A DNA stretch of 20,399 nucleotides from CALWRM01 sp050309765 (GTDB taxonomy: Bacteria; Bacillota; Clostridia; Christensenellales; UBA1750). Positions 7,515-15,476 of the stretch are shown one piece after another. The position numbers and the translations under genes were made by a program. The DNA lies in the NCBI GenBank assembly GCA_050309765.1, contig JBNRMU010000177.1, forward strand, positions 1 through 20,399, read 5' to 3'. The notes below the pieces were generated by a model. It searched no databases. It saw only the letters and a program-made list of their open reading frames with translations, and was not told the DNA's origin. Position 1 is the stretch's first letter. Each line of letters opens with the position of its first letter.

Positions 7515-7561
7515 CGCTTTTCCATGAAGGATGGGCGGAAGATAAGGGGGACACAACCGAT

Positions 7562-9010
7562 ATGCTGCTAAGTGCAATCGTTCAGGATTACGACGGTTTG
7601 CTTGCGTGTGAAAACGATGTGGAGATCAGCGGGCTTTGCTATGATTCCAGAAAGGTAAAAAAGGGAGATTTATACTTCTGCCTGCCCGGCATACGCGCCG
7701 ACGGCCATGACTTTGCCGCGCAGGCGGTGCAAAACGGCGCCAGTGCCCTGGTGGTGCAGCGCAGGCTGCCCATCGACGTTCCGCAGGTGCTGGTCAAGGA
7801 TGCCCGACACGCCATGAGCTGCTTTGCCCAGAGCTTTTACGGCTATCCGGCAAAGTCCATGATCATGATCGCCATCACCGGCACCAAGGGAAAGACCACT
7901 TCCTCCTATATGATCGCCGCTATCGCCCGCGCGGCGGGCCACAAGGTAGGCCTGATCGGCACGGTGTGCACGATGATCGGCGAGGAGGTGCACGAGGCCA
8001 AGCTCACCACGCCCGAACCCGTGGAGCTGCAGCAGCTGCTGGCCGAGATGCGCGACAAGGGCTGCACGCTCTGCGTGATGGAGGCCTCGGCCCATGCCCT
8101 GGTGCAAAAAAGACTTGCCGGCATGCATTTTGACGCCGCACTGTATACCAACCTTTCGCAGGATCACCTGGACTATTTCCACGATATGCAGACCTATCGC
8201 CAGGCAAAGGAGATCCTGTTCACCCCCGAATACACCGACCGCACCATCTGCAACATGGACGACGATTCCGCCGTGCACATGGTGAACAAGGGCGTGCCCT
8301 TCACCGGCTTTGGCGTGGCCGTGGCCACGGACACCAGCGCACGCGATATAGAGATTCAGGAAAGCGGCGTCAGCTACGAGCTGGACTGGAAGGGCTTGGA
8401 GGTACAGCTGAACTTAAAGCTTTCCGGCCTGTTCAACGTGTACAATTCCATGGGCGCCGCCACCACCTGCCTGGAGCTTGGCATGAGCTTTCAGGCGGTC
8501 AAGCAGGGCCTGGAAAGCGTGCAGGTCGTTCCCGGCCGCATAGAGGAGCTGCAGACCAAGACCCCTTACCGCGTGATACTGGACTATGCCCATTCCCCGG
8601 CGGCACTGGAAAACGTGCTGGAGACGGTCCGGCAGTTTACGCAGGGCAAGCTCATCTGCGTCTTTGGCTGCGGCGGCGGGCGCGACAAGGAAAAGCGCCC
8701 CATCATGGGCGATATCGCCGGCCGTCTGGCCGATTATTCCATCCTCACCTCGGACAATCCCCGGGATGAGGACCCCATGGATATCCTAAAGGCCATCGAA
8801 AGCGGCATCTCCCAGCGCAACGGCGCCTATGACGTGATCGAGAACCGCCGCGAGGCCATCCGTCACGCCCTTTCCATCGCCCAGCCGGGCGACGTGGTGG
8901 TGCTGGCCGGCAAGGGCCACGAGACCTACCAGGAGATCAAGGGCGTGCGCCGCCCTTTTGACGAAAAAGTCGTGGTAGCCGAGCTGCTGTCGGAAATGGG
9001 CGGAGCGTAA
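7562..9010 (+). CDS. murE: UDP-N-acetylmuramoyl-tripeptide synthetase MurE (meso-DAP type)
   Basis: The cytoplasmic ligase adds the third stem-peptide residue to UDP-MurNAc-L-Ala-D-Glu using ATP. The 482 residues show the N-terminal uridine-binding domain (ISGLCYDSRKVKKGDLYF), the ATP loop GTKGKTT (107-113), TTPEP, the NLSQDHLDYFH block with the lysine of QAKEILF that is normally carbamylated, and GCGGGRDKEKRP. DNPRDEDP (D398-R401) is the signature of meso-diaminopimelate-adding enzymes; lysine-adding ones differ here. The gene starts at ATG 7562 after AAGGGGG (7544-7550). murF, which usually follows, is absent and mraY comes next. Confidence 0.97.
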   Translation: MLLSAIVQDYDGLLACENDVEISGLCYDSRKVKKGDLYFCLPGIRADGHDFAAQAVQNGASALVVQRRLPIDVPQVLVKDARHAMSCFAQSFYGYPAKSMIMIAITGTKGKTTSSYMIAAIARAAGHKVGLIGTVCTMIGEEVHEAKLTTPEPVELQQLLAEMRDKGCTLCVMEASAHALVQKRLAGMHFDAALYTNLSQDHLDYFHDMQTYRQAKEILFTPEYTDRTICNMDDDSAVHMVNKGVPFTGFGVAVATDTSARDIEIQESGVSYELDWKGLEVQLNLKLSGLFNVYNSMGAATTCLELGMSFQAVKQGLESVQVVPGRIEELQTKTPYRVILDYAHSPAALENVLETVRQFTQGKLICVFGCGGGRDKEKRPIMGDIAGRLADYSILTSDNPRDEDPMDILKAIESGISQRNGAYDVIENRREAIRHALSIAQPGDVVVLAGKGHETYQEIKGVRRPFDEKVVVAELLSEMGGA

Positions 9011-9041
9011 AAGCATCGGCTGCAAAGGAGTTATGTGAACT

Positions 9042-10031
9042 ATGCAAAATGCACTGTGGTCGCTCGTCGTGTCCTTTTTGATCATGATGATCATCGGCCC
9101 CACCTGCTTAAATCTGTTCGACCGCTGGCGTTTCATGCAGACCGAGAGGGACTTTGGCCCCTCCTCGCATCTTAAGAAGCAGGGAACGCTGACCATGGGC
9201 GGGCTGATCATGCTGCTGGCCCTTGTGATCACCTCCCTGATCTTTGCCACGGGCGACGACCGCTTTCATTTGATGCTGTACTGTCTGCTGTTCGTGCTGG
9301 GATTTAGCCTGATCGGCTTTATCGACGACTATATCAAGATCGCGCTCATGCGCTCTTTGGGGCTTAAGGCCTGGCAGAAAATCGTCCTGCAGCTCGTTTT
9401 GTCCCTGGGCTTTGCCCTGTTTTGCTACACAAACGAAAACATCGGCCCGACCATCATCGTGCCCATTGCAAACACCGAGTGGAACATGGGCCTTTGGTAC
9501 ATACCCTTTAACATGCTGGTGATGATCGCAGTGGTCAACTCCGCCAACCTGAACGACGGCGTGGACGGCCTGCTGTCCTCCGTTACCACGGTGATCACGG
9601 TCACGCTGATGCTGATCGCCCTGTTTATGAAGGCCTCCGCCATCAATACGGCCGTGGCCGATACGGTGATGGTGCTTTGTGCCGCCATGGCCGGCGCCTG
9701 CCTCGGCTTTATGCGCTACAACGCCCACCCTGCCCATGTGTTTATGGGCGATGTGGGGTCCTTCCAGTTGGGCGCCGTGGTGGCGGTTGCAGCGCTGGTG
9801 CTGCGCGTGCCGCTGCTCCTGCCGCTGATGGCCATCACCTACCTGGTGTCCAGCCTGTCGGATATTTTGCAGACAGCTTCCTATGCCATACGGCACAAAA
9901 GGCTGTTCCGCATGGCGCCGCTGCACCACCATTTTGAGCTTGGCGGCATGTCTGAGCCCAGGATCGTGGCCATGTACACGGCGGTCACCGCCATGTGCTG
10001 CATTCTGACCCTGCTGGCCCTGGGACTTTGA
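9042..10031 (+). CDS. mraY: Phospho-N-acetylmuramoyl-pentapeptide-transferase MraY
   Basis: This polytopic membrane enzyme joins UDP-MurNAc-pentapeptide to undecaprenyl phosphate to make lipid I. The 329 residues are mostly hydrophobic and form about ten membrane spans. Family motifs are HLKKQGTLTMGG, the Asp pair in FIDDYIK (D95, D96), NLNDGVDGL, the NAHPAHVFMGDVGS loop with its catalytic Asp, and the APLHHHFE histidine motif. The start ATG at 9042 follows AAAGGAG (9024-9030) at 11 nt. It lies 31 bases after murE in the same transcript. Confidence 0.97.
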   Translation: MQNALWSLVVSFLIMMIIGPTCLNLFDRWRFMQTERDFGPSSHLKKQGTLTMGGLIMLLALVITSLIFATGDDRFHLMLYCLLFVLGFSLIGFIDDYIKIALMRSLGLKAWQKIVLQLVLSLGFALFCYTNENIGPTIIVPIANTEWNMGLWYIPFNMLVMIAVVNSANLNDGVDGLLSSVTTVITVTLMLIALFMKASAINTAVADTVMVLCAAMAGACLGFMRYNAHPAHVFMGDVGSFQLGAVVAVAALVLRVPLLLPLMAITYLVSSLSDILQTASYAIRHKRLFRMAPLHHHFELGGMSEPRIVAMYTAVTAMCCILTLLALGL

Positions 10032-10077
10032 TTGAAATAAACGTGGATTGAACGTAATGGCAAGGGGGTTTGCCTTC

Positions 10078-11427
10078 ATGGAGCTTAAAAATAAACACAT
10101 ACTGGTGGCCGGCATGGCCCGGTCCGGCGTGGCGGCAGCCGCACTGCTGGAAAGCCTGGGCGCACGTGTGGCCATTTATGACCGCAAAACGGAGGAGGAG
10201 CTGAAAGAGGCCTTGCTTCCGCTTGCGGGAAAAAAGATAGAGCGCTGCTTAGGGCAGGAGCCCAAGGCAAGCGACTACGAGCTCATCGTCACCAGCCCCG
10301 GCATCCCTCTGACCGCGCCGCTTTTGAAGGAAGCGCTGAAAGCGGGCGTGCCCGTCATCGGCGAGATGGAACTGGGCGCGGTGCTTTCACCCTGCCCGTA
10401 TGTGGCCATCACCGGCACCAACGGCAAGAGCACCACGGTCACGCTGCTCAGCGAGATCTTTAAAAACGCGGGCTATTTGAGCTATTGCGTCGGTAACATC
10501 GGCCTGCCCGTGACCCAGGTGATCCCCGAGCTCAACCCGGTGGACCGGCTCGTGATCGAGGTTTCCTCCTTCCAGCTGGAGACCATCCGCGACTTCCACC
10601 CGAAGGTATCGGCGATTTTGAACATCACGGAGGACCATCTCAACCGCCACGGCGATATGCAGACATACATCGCCATGAAGGCGCGTATATTTGAGAACCA
10701 AACCATGGACGATACGGTGGTGCTCAACCGCGAGGAGCCCCTGACGGCCGCTTTGGCCGAGAAGGCGCCCTGCTCCGTCGCCTGGTTCTCCGACAAGCGG
10801 CCGGTGGAAAAGGGCTGCTATGTGGAGGATGGTTACGTCGTGTATACGGACGGCGAGAACAAGCGCCGCGTTGTGGCGGTGGACGAGGTCTGCCTGCCCG
10901 GCGCGCACAACCTGCAAAACGCCATGGCCGCGGCCTGCATGGCCCTGCTCATGGAGGTGCCCGTGCCCGTGGTGCGGCATACGCTGCGCACCTTCCAGGG
11001 CATCGAGCACAGGATCGAGACGGTGCGCACGGTAAACGGCGTGACCTACATCAACGATTCCAAGGGTACCAATGTGGACGCTTCCATCCAGGCCGTGCGC
11101 GCCATGAAGGCGCCCAGCGTGCTGATCGCCGGCGGCTACGACAAGCATACGGACTTTTTGCCCTTTGCACGGGAGATATCCGCCTCGCTCATACACACGG
11201 TGGTGCTCATTGGCCAGACGGCGCCGCAGATCGAGCAGGCTCTGAAGAATGTGGGCTTTGCCTCCATCCGCCATGCGGACGGCTTCAAGGAAGCCGTGCT
11301 TTTGTGCCGCGATATCGCATCGCCCGGGGAGAACGTGCTTCTGTCGCCCGCCTGCGCGAGCTTTGACATGTTTTCCGATTTTGAGGAGCGCGGCCGCATA
11401 TTCAAGCAGATCGTGGAACAGCTTTAG
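10078..11427 (+). CDS. murD: UDP-N-acetylmuramoyl-L-alanine:D-glutamate ligase MurD
   Basis: The ligase adds D-glutamate to UDP-MurNAc-L-Ala in the cytoplasm. From ATG 10078, placed 9 nt after AAGGGGG (10062-10068), it has 449 residues, a normal length. The N-terminal Rossmann-like part reads ILVAGMARSGVAAA. The ATP loop is GTNGKSTT (113-120), followed by NITEDHLNRHGDMQTY, INDSKGTNVDA and the C-terminal LLSPACASFDMFSDFEERG block, all Mur-ligase landmarks. In-frame TTG 10048 and ATG 10057 would lengthen the protein without homology and lie upstream of the ribosome binding site. Confidence 0.96.
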   Translation: MELKNKHILVAGMARSGVAAAALLESLGARVAIYDRKTEEELKEALLPLAGKKIERCLGQEPKASDYELIVTSPGIPLTAPLLKEALKAGVPVIGEMELGAVLSPCPYVAITGTNGKSTTVTLLSEIFKNAGYLSYCVGNIGLPVTQVIPELNPVDRLVIEVSSFQLETIRDFHPKVSAILNITEDHLNRHGDMQTYIAMKARIFENQTMDDTVVLNREEPLTAALAEKAPCSVAWFSDKRPVEKGCYVEDGYVVYTDGENKRRVVAVDEVCLPGAHNLQNAMAAACMALLMEVPVPVVRHTLRTFQGIEHRIETVRTVNGVTYINDSKGTNVDASIQAVRAMKAPSVLIAGGYDKHTDFLPFAREISASLIHTVVLIGQTAPQIEQALKNVGFASIRHADGFKEAVLLCRDIASPGENVLLSPACASFDMFSDFEERGRIFKQIVEQL

Positions 11428-11473
11428 AATTTTAAAACCCGTTTGAGGATCACCGCGAAGAAGGGAGGACGGC

Positions 11474-12928
11474 ATGGCGCAGCAAAGACGCACACAAAAG
11501 GCACGCAATTCGCGCACCCGCACGAACGATGCCGCGACACAGCCGCACCTTCGCAGCGGATTGAAGCAGACGCCGCGCATTGCCGCCTCCGCGGCGGGCG
11601 CGCGAGACCGCTGGGAGAGCAACCAGGAAGCATTGGGGCGCGGAAGCAGCGTTTCCGCGCCCTTTGCCGACCGCCGACCAGAACCCCAAAGGGCAAAGAC
11701 GCCGCGCGAACTGGAAAGGGAACAGCTCAAGCAGGATAACGTACGCCTGTTCGTGTTCGGTCAGCGCCTGTCGTTCGATTACGGCGTGATGGTCTGCACC
11801 ATCGTTTTGACCGTGATCGGGCTTTTGATGGTGCTTTCGGCCTCCAGCTACAGCGAGGGCATCAACGGCGATTCGCTGGGTGAGTTCAAGCAGCAGGTCT
11901 TCGGCGCCGTGGTCGGCTTTGGCGCCCTGCTGTTGGTGATGAACCTGGACTACCGCATCCTTCGGCAGAAGTGGATCGTGATGACCGGCGTGATCGTGAC
12001 CATCGCGCTGCTGGCGATGGTCATGTTCCTGCCCAAGATCGTCTCCGGCCCGCCCATCTGGAGCCCGTATGTCAACTCGGCGCACAGGTGGCTTAGGATC
12101 GGTACCAGGAACCGATACCTTTCCATCCAGCCTTCGGAGATCGCCAAGGTGACGATGGTGCTGTTCCTGGCCTGGTATATGGATCTGAAGCACAACCGCA
12201 TGAACGACCTGATCCGCACCGTGTTTCCCATGCTGGCGGTGGCGGGCGTTTACGCGCTGCTGGTGGTGTTCCAGCCCAACCTTTCCACCACGGGCGCCAT
12301 CCTGATGGTGGTGCTGACGATGTTTTACATCGGTGGGGTCAAGTGGTGGGTCAACTGCTCGCTCATCGTGCTGGGCATAGCGGCCATCACCTTTTTGCTC
12401 ATTTTTGTGTATGACGAAACGCGCCTTGTGCGCGTCACCAACTTCATCGATCCCTGGGCCGACGCCAAGGGCGACGGCTGGCAGCTGATCCAGAGCTATT
12501 TCGCCCTGGCCAACGGCGGCTGGTTCGGAACGGGCATCGGCATGTCGCGGCAAAAGCACCTGTTTTTGCCCTATTCGTCCTCGGACTTCATTTTTGCCAT
12601 CGTCGGCGAGGAGCTGGGCTTTGTCAGCGCCGCGCTGATCCTGGCGGGTTTTTTCCTGTTGGTGTTTTTCGGCGTGCGCGTGGCGGTCAACGCCTACGAC
12701 CGCTTCGGCTGTTATCTGGCCTCCGGCATCACGGCGATGCTGGGCATACAGGTCATCATCAACATCATGGTCGTGACGGGCCTGATGCCCACCACGGGCT
12801 TGCCGTTGCCGTTTTTTACGGCCGGCGGCACGACGCTGATGATCTTTTTATCCTCCATGGGATTGCTGCTGTCTGTTTCCAGGCGGCAGAACCCGCTGGC
12901 AAGAAGGCCGAAGCGGGCCTCGCGGTAA
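11474..12928 (+). CDS. ftsW: Lipid II polymerase FtsW (SEDS family) with a long basic N-terminal extension
   Basis: FtsW is the septal peptidoglycan glycosyltransferase that works with the class B PBP encoded in the same operon. The 484 residues comprise a cytoplasmic extension of about 100 residues rich in R, Q, A and T, then ten predicted membrane spans starting near residue 104. SEDS motifs include HRWLRIG...IQPSEIAK, FQPNLSTTG, the LPYSSSDFIFAIVGEELG loop, where D371 matches the essential Asp of FtsW/RodA, and GLMPTTGLPLPFFTAGGTT. The ATG at 11474 is 5 nt after AAGGGAGG (11461-11468). The extension is longer than in typical FtsW; RodA or SpoVE names are possible but the dcw position favours FtsW. 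murG, commonly the next gene, is missing. Confidence 0.95.
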   Translation: MAQQRRTQKARNSRTRTNDAATQPHLRSGLKQTPRIAASAAGARDRWESNQEALGRGSSVSAPFADRRPEPQRAKTPRELEREQLKQDNVRLFVFGQRLSFDYGVMVCTIVLTVIGLLMVLSASSYSEGINGDSLGEFKQQVFGAVVGFGALLLVMNLDYRILRQKWIVMTGVIVTIALLAMVMFLPKIVSGPPIWSPYVNSAHRWLRIGTRNRYLSIQPSEIAKVTMVLFLAWYMDLKHNRMNDLIRTVFPMLAVAGVYALLVVFQPNLSTTGAILMVVLTMFYIGGVKWWVNCSLIVLGIAAITFLLIFVYDETRLVRVTNFIDPWADAKGDGWQLIQSYFALANGGWFGTGIGMSRQKHLFLPYSSSDFIFAIVGEELGFVSAALILAGFFLLVFFGVRVAVNAYDRFGCYLASGITAMLGIQVIINIMVVTGLMPTTGLPLPFFTAGGTTLMIFLSSMGLLLSVSRRQNPLARRPKRASR

Positions 12929-12940
12929 CCTTTTTTCCTC

Positions 12941-12957
12941 CGTATCCATAAGATACG
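12941..12957. repeat. Short hairpin between ftsW and murA
   Basis: CGTATC and GATACG (6 bp, perfect) flank a 5-base loop, CATAA. No T-run follows, so it does not look like a terminator. It could stabilise or separate segments of the message, or mean nothing. Confidence 0.3.
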
Positions 12958-13001
12958 AGCGTGGCGTTTAAGGCGCGCTTGTCATGGAGGAGGAGAAACA
13001 G

Positions 13002-14288
13002 ATGCAGGTCTTTCGCATACGCGGCGGTCTTCCCATACGTGGAGAAAGCCGGATACTCGGCGCAAAAAACGCGGTGCTGCCGCTGCTGGCGGCCTCTGTG
13101 CTGATTGAAAACGGGCAAACGCGGCTGGAGAACTGCCCAAGACTCAAGGATATTGAAAACATGCTCCAGATCCTGCGGGCGCTGGGCTGCAAGGCCTTAT
13201 GGACGGATGGGGCGATTGAGGTGGACGCCTCCGGGGCCCATTCCCACCGGATGCCCCAGGAGCTTTCCAAGCAGATACGTTCGTCCATCTTTATGCTGGG
13301 GCCGATTCTTGCGCGCTTCGGCCAGGCGGAATTTACATATCCCGGCGGCTGCGAGATCGGCTTGCGGCCGATCGACCTGCATTTGTCCTCGCTTCGCGCC
13401 ATGGGCGCGGAGATACACGACGAGCAGGGCATCCTTCGCTGCAAGGGCAGGCTGCATGGAGCGCAGATACATCTGGACTACCCGTCCGTCGGCGCGACGG
13501 AGAACATCCTCATGGCGGCGGTACTGGCAGAAGGCGAAACCACCATCTTCAACGCGGCCCGGGAGCCGGAGGTCAGGGACCTTGCCCGGTTTTTGAACCG
13601 CTGCGGCGCTGGGATATACGGCGCGGGCGGGGGCACGATCCGCATCGCGGGCGGCCGAAAGCTGCATGGATGTATCTACAGCCCGCTGACGGATAGGATC
13701 GTGGCGGGCACGCTCCTGCTGGCGGCGGCGATGACGCGCGGCGATGTGTTCGCCCGCGGTGCACGGGCGGAGGATATGCAGGCGGTGCTCAGCAAGCTTA
13801 GACAGGCCGGCTGTGCCGTTTCCCAGGAAAAACAGGGTGTACGCGCGCAAATGGATACAAGGCCGCGCGCCGTGCGTCGGGTGGAAACCAACCCCTATCC
13901 CAGCTTTCCCACGGATATGCAGGCCCAGATGATGGCGCTGCTTTCCGTCGCCGGCGGCACGTCCGTCCTGATGGAGAACGTATTTGAAAACCGCTTTGCC
14001 CATGCGGGCGAACTCATGCGCATGGGCGCGGATATCGAGCTTTCGGGGCGCTTGGCCGTGATCCGCGGCGTGGACTGCCTGTATGGCCGGCGCGTTTCCT
14101 CGCGCGATCTGCGCGGCGGCGCGGCGCTGGTGATGGCGGGCCTTGCCGCCCGGGGGGAGAGTATCGTCGATCACATCGCCTATATAGACAGAGGGTACGA
14201 ATGCCTGGAAAAGACGCTGTCCCAAATGGGTGCGGATATCGTCCGGGCAGATGTGGAGGAACAAAGTCAACAACATGCGTGTGGGTAG
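13002..14288 (+). CDS. murA: UDP-N-acetylglucosamine 1-carboxyvinyltransferase MurA
   Basis: The cytoplasmic enzyme transfers enolpyruvate from phosphoenolpyruvate to UDP-GlcNAc, the first committed step of peptidoglycan synthesis. From ATG 13002 it has 428 residues, and its numbering follows E. coli MurA closely: K22-N23 in GAKNAVLP and the catalytic cysteine C117 in PGGCEIGLRP. The Cys implies fosfomycin sensitivity, unlike Cys-to-Asp variants. The general-base region FPTDMQAQ and the C-terminal RDLRGGAALVMAGLAA are present. ATG 12984, six codons upstream, is in frame but lies before GGAGGAGGAGA (12987-12997), which serves 13002. The end overlaps ftsQ by 14 bases. Confidence 0.96.
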   Translation: MQVFRIRGGLPIRGESRILGAKNAVLPLLAASVLIENGQTRLENCPRLKDIENMLQILRALGCKALWTDGAIEVDASGAHSHRMPQELSKQIRSSIFMLGPILARFGQAEFTYPGGCEIGLRPIDLHLSSLRAMGAEIHDEQGILRCKGRLHGAQIHLDYPSVGATENILMAAVLAEGETTIFNAAREPEVRDLARFLNRCGAGIYGAGGGTIRIAGGRKLHGCIYSPLTDRIVAGTLLLAAAMTRGDVFARGARAEDMQAVLSKLRQAGCAVSQEKQGVRAQMDTRPRAVRRVETNPYPSFPTDMQAQMMALLSVAGGTSVLMENVFENRFAHAGELMRMGADIELSGRLAVIRGVDCLYGRRVSSRDLRGGAALVMAGLAARGESIVDHIAYIDRGYECLEKTLSQMGADIVRADVEEQSQQHACG

Positions 14289-15201
14289 GATCTTGCTCAT
14301 CGTGTTTTTGCTGCTGGTGCTGCTCGGCGTCAGCGTGGTCATGAGCCTGCAGTTTTTTCGTATACGCGAGGTCGTGGTGGAGGGCTGCTCCCAGAGGGAC
14401 CCGCTGATGGTGGCCGAGCTTGCCCAGGTGGACTATGAGCAGAGCATCTTTAAGCTGAATCTGCGCCAGATCCGCGAGCGTGTGGACCAAAGCCCCTACT
14501 TTGAGGTGGAGGATATGGGCCTGATGCTGCCGGACAAATTGCGCATACGGGTGCATGAGCGCGCGGAGCGCGCTGTGCTGCAATACGTTGGGTCCCTGCT
14601 GGTCATGGATGAGCAGGGCTATATCATCGAGGTACGCCAGAGCCTGGGCGAGAGCCTTGCGCCTATCGTGACGGGCCTGCAGGTTTCCAGCTTCAAGGTG
14701 GGGCAGGTCATAGAGCCCGTGGACCCCAAGCAGTTGACCGCGCTGCAGGTGATCCTTTCCGAGCTGTTGGAACAGAACGTGACATATCTCATCTCCGAGA
14801 TCGACGTATCCGACGTTTCAAGCCTCATGATGGTCACCACGGAGGGGTTTTATGTAGAGCTTGGCAACATCAACAACATGCCGGAAAAGATCCAGTGGCT
14901 GAGGGCCACGCTTCCCGTGGTGCTCTCCGAGGGATATTCGAGCGGTATTTTAAACCTGAGCACCGGCAAAAACGCCACCTTCCGTGCCGCACAGACCGCT
15001 GCGGAAACGCCCCTGCCCCTGATAGAGGAGTCCGTCGGCGATGAGGACGGCGATATGCCGGAGACCGAGCAGACGAACGATCCCGCTCTGGAATTGGGCG
15101 AGGATGCGCAGAACGGCGGGGAAACGCCGCATACGGAGGCGGAACCCACGCAGGACGACGAAAATGGCGAAGAACCCGAAACGGAACCGCCAGCGCCCTG
15201 A
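14275..15201 (+). CDS. ftsQ: Cell division protein FtsQ/DivIB
   Basis: The 308-residue bitopic protein has two basic residues, a membrane segment (about 5-25), and an outer POTRA domain (about 27-96) that starts FRIREVVVEG and includes IFKLNLRQIRERVDQSPYFEVE and LPDKLRIRVHERAERA. A beta domain follows, then an acidic tail rich in E, D, T and P from about residue 245. FtsQ/DivIB binds FtsL and DivIC and controls septal wall synthesis. ATG 14275 lies within murA and 14 nt after GGAGGA (14255-14260), a rather long spacing; ATG 14251 and GTG 14230 are in frame but have no ribosome binding site and push the membrane segment inward. Translation is probably coupled to murA. Confidence 0.9.
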   Translation: MRVGRILLIVFLLLVLLGVSVVMSLQFFRIREVVVEGCSQRDPLMVAELAQVDYEQSIFKLNLRQIRERVDQSPYFEVEDMGLMLPDKLRIRVHERAERAVLQYVGSLLVMDEQGYIIEVRQSLGESLAPIVTGLQVSSFKVGQVIEPVDPKQLTALQVILSELLEQNVTYLISEIDVSDVSSLMMVTTEGFYVELGNINNMPEKIQWLRATLPVVLSEGYSSGILNLSTGKNATFRAAQTAAETPLPLIEESVGDEDGDMPETEQTNDPALELGEDAQNGGETPHTEAEPTQDDENGEEPETEPPAP

Positions 15202-15227
15202 TCCAAGGCATTGATCTGAATCCCAAG

Positions 15228-15268
15228 AGCGTCCGCAAAGCCGAAGCGGCTTGCGGCGCTTTTTATTT
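15228..15268 (+). terminator. Intrinsic terminator of the mraZ-ftsQ operon
   Basis: The arm AGCG-T-CCGCAA-A-GCCG pairs with CGGC-TTGCGG-CGCT around an AAG loop, 14 base pairs with two single-base bulges, followed by TTTTTATTT. It begins 27 bases after the ftsQ stop codon. Confidence 0.8.
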
Positions 15269-15278
15269 GTGCTATACT
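15268..15278 (+). promoter_or_regulatory. Possible extended -10 promoter upstream of ftsA
   Basis: TGTGCTATACT contains a TGN-extended -10 (TATACT, 15273-15278). The same 11-mer occurs, inverted, upstream of trmO at 18973-18983. Its -35 would fall in the terminator stem (TTGCGG, 16-base spacer), so it is less certain than the promoter at 15374-15402. Confidence 0.35.
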
Positions 15279-15373
15279 GATAGAAGACGGCCATTCGGGC
15301 CCGATTTGGAGAGGATTCGGGCGGATTTATACAATTTGAAACAATTTCATGCAGGGGATTTTACCGAAAAGCC

Positions 15374-15402
15374 TTTTCAATCGTGTTCTCTTGCGGTATA
15401 AT
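15374..15402 (+). promoter_or_regulatory. Sigma-A-type promoter of ftsA-ftsZ
   Basis: A perfect TATAAT (15397-15402) lies 17 bases after TTTTCA (15374-15379), which matches four of six -35 bases. It starts a transcript about 67 bases before the ftsA ATG and, with the terminator at 15228-15268, makes ftsA-ftsZ a separate unit. Confidence 0.65.
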
Positions 15403-15476
15403 GATTAAATAAAATGGGTGATTTCTGTAAGGGAAATCGCCGTCGTCTGGCAGTTCAGTAACCGGGAGGCAATCAA

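Noticed and set aside
5529..7577. 682-codon open frame on the minus strand opposite the PBP gene
   Set aside because: It is a GC-rich shadow frame with no family motifs and no ribosome binding site, and it lies entirely opposite a well-supported gene.
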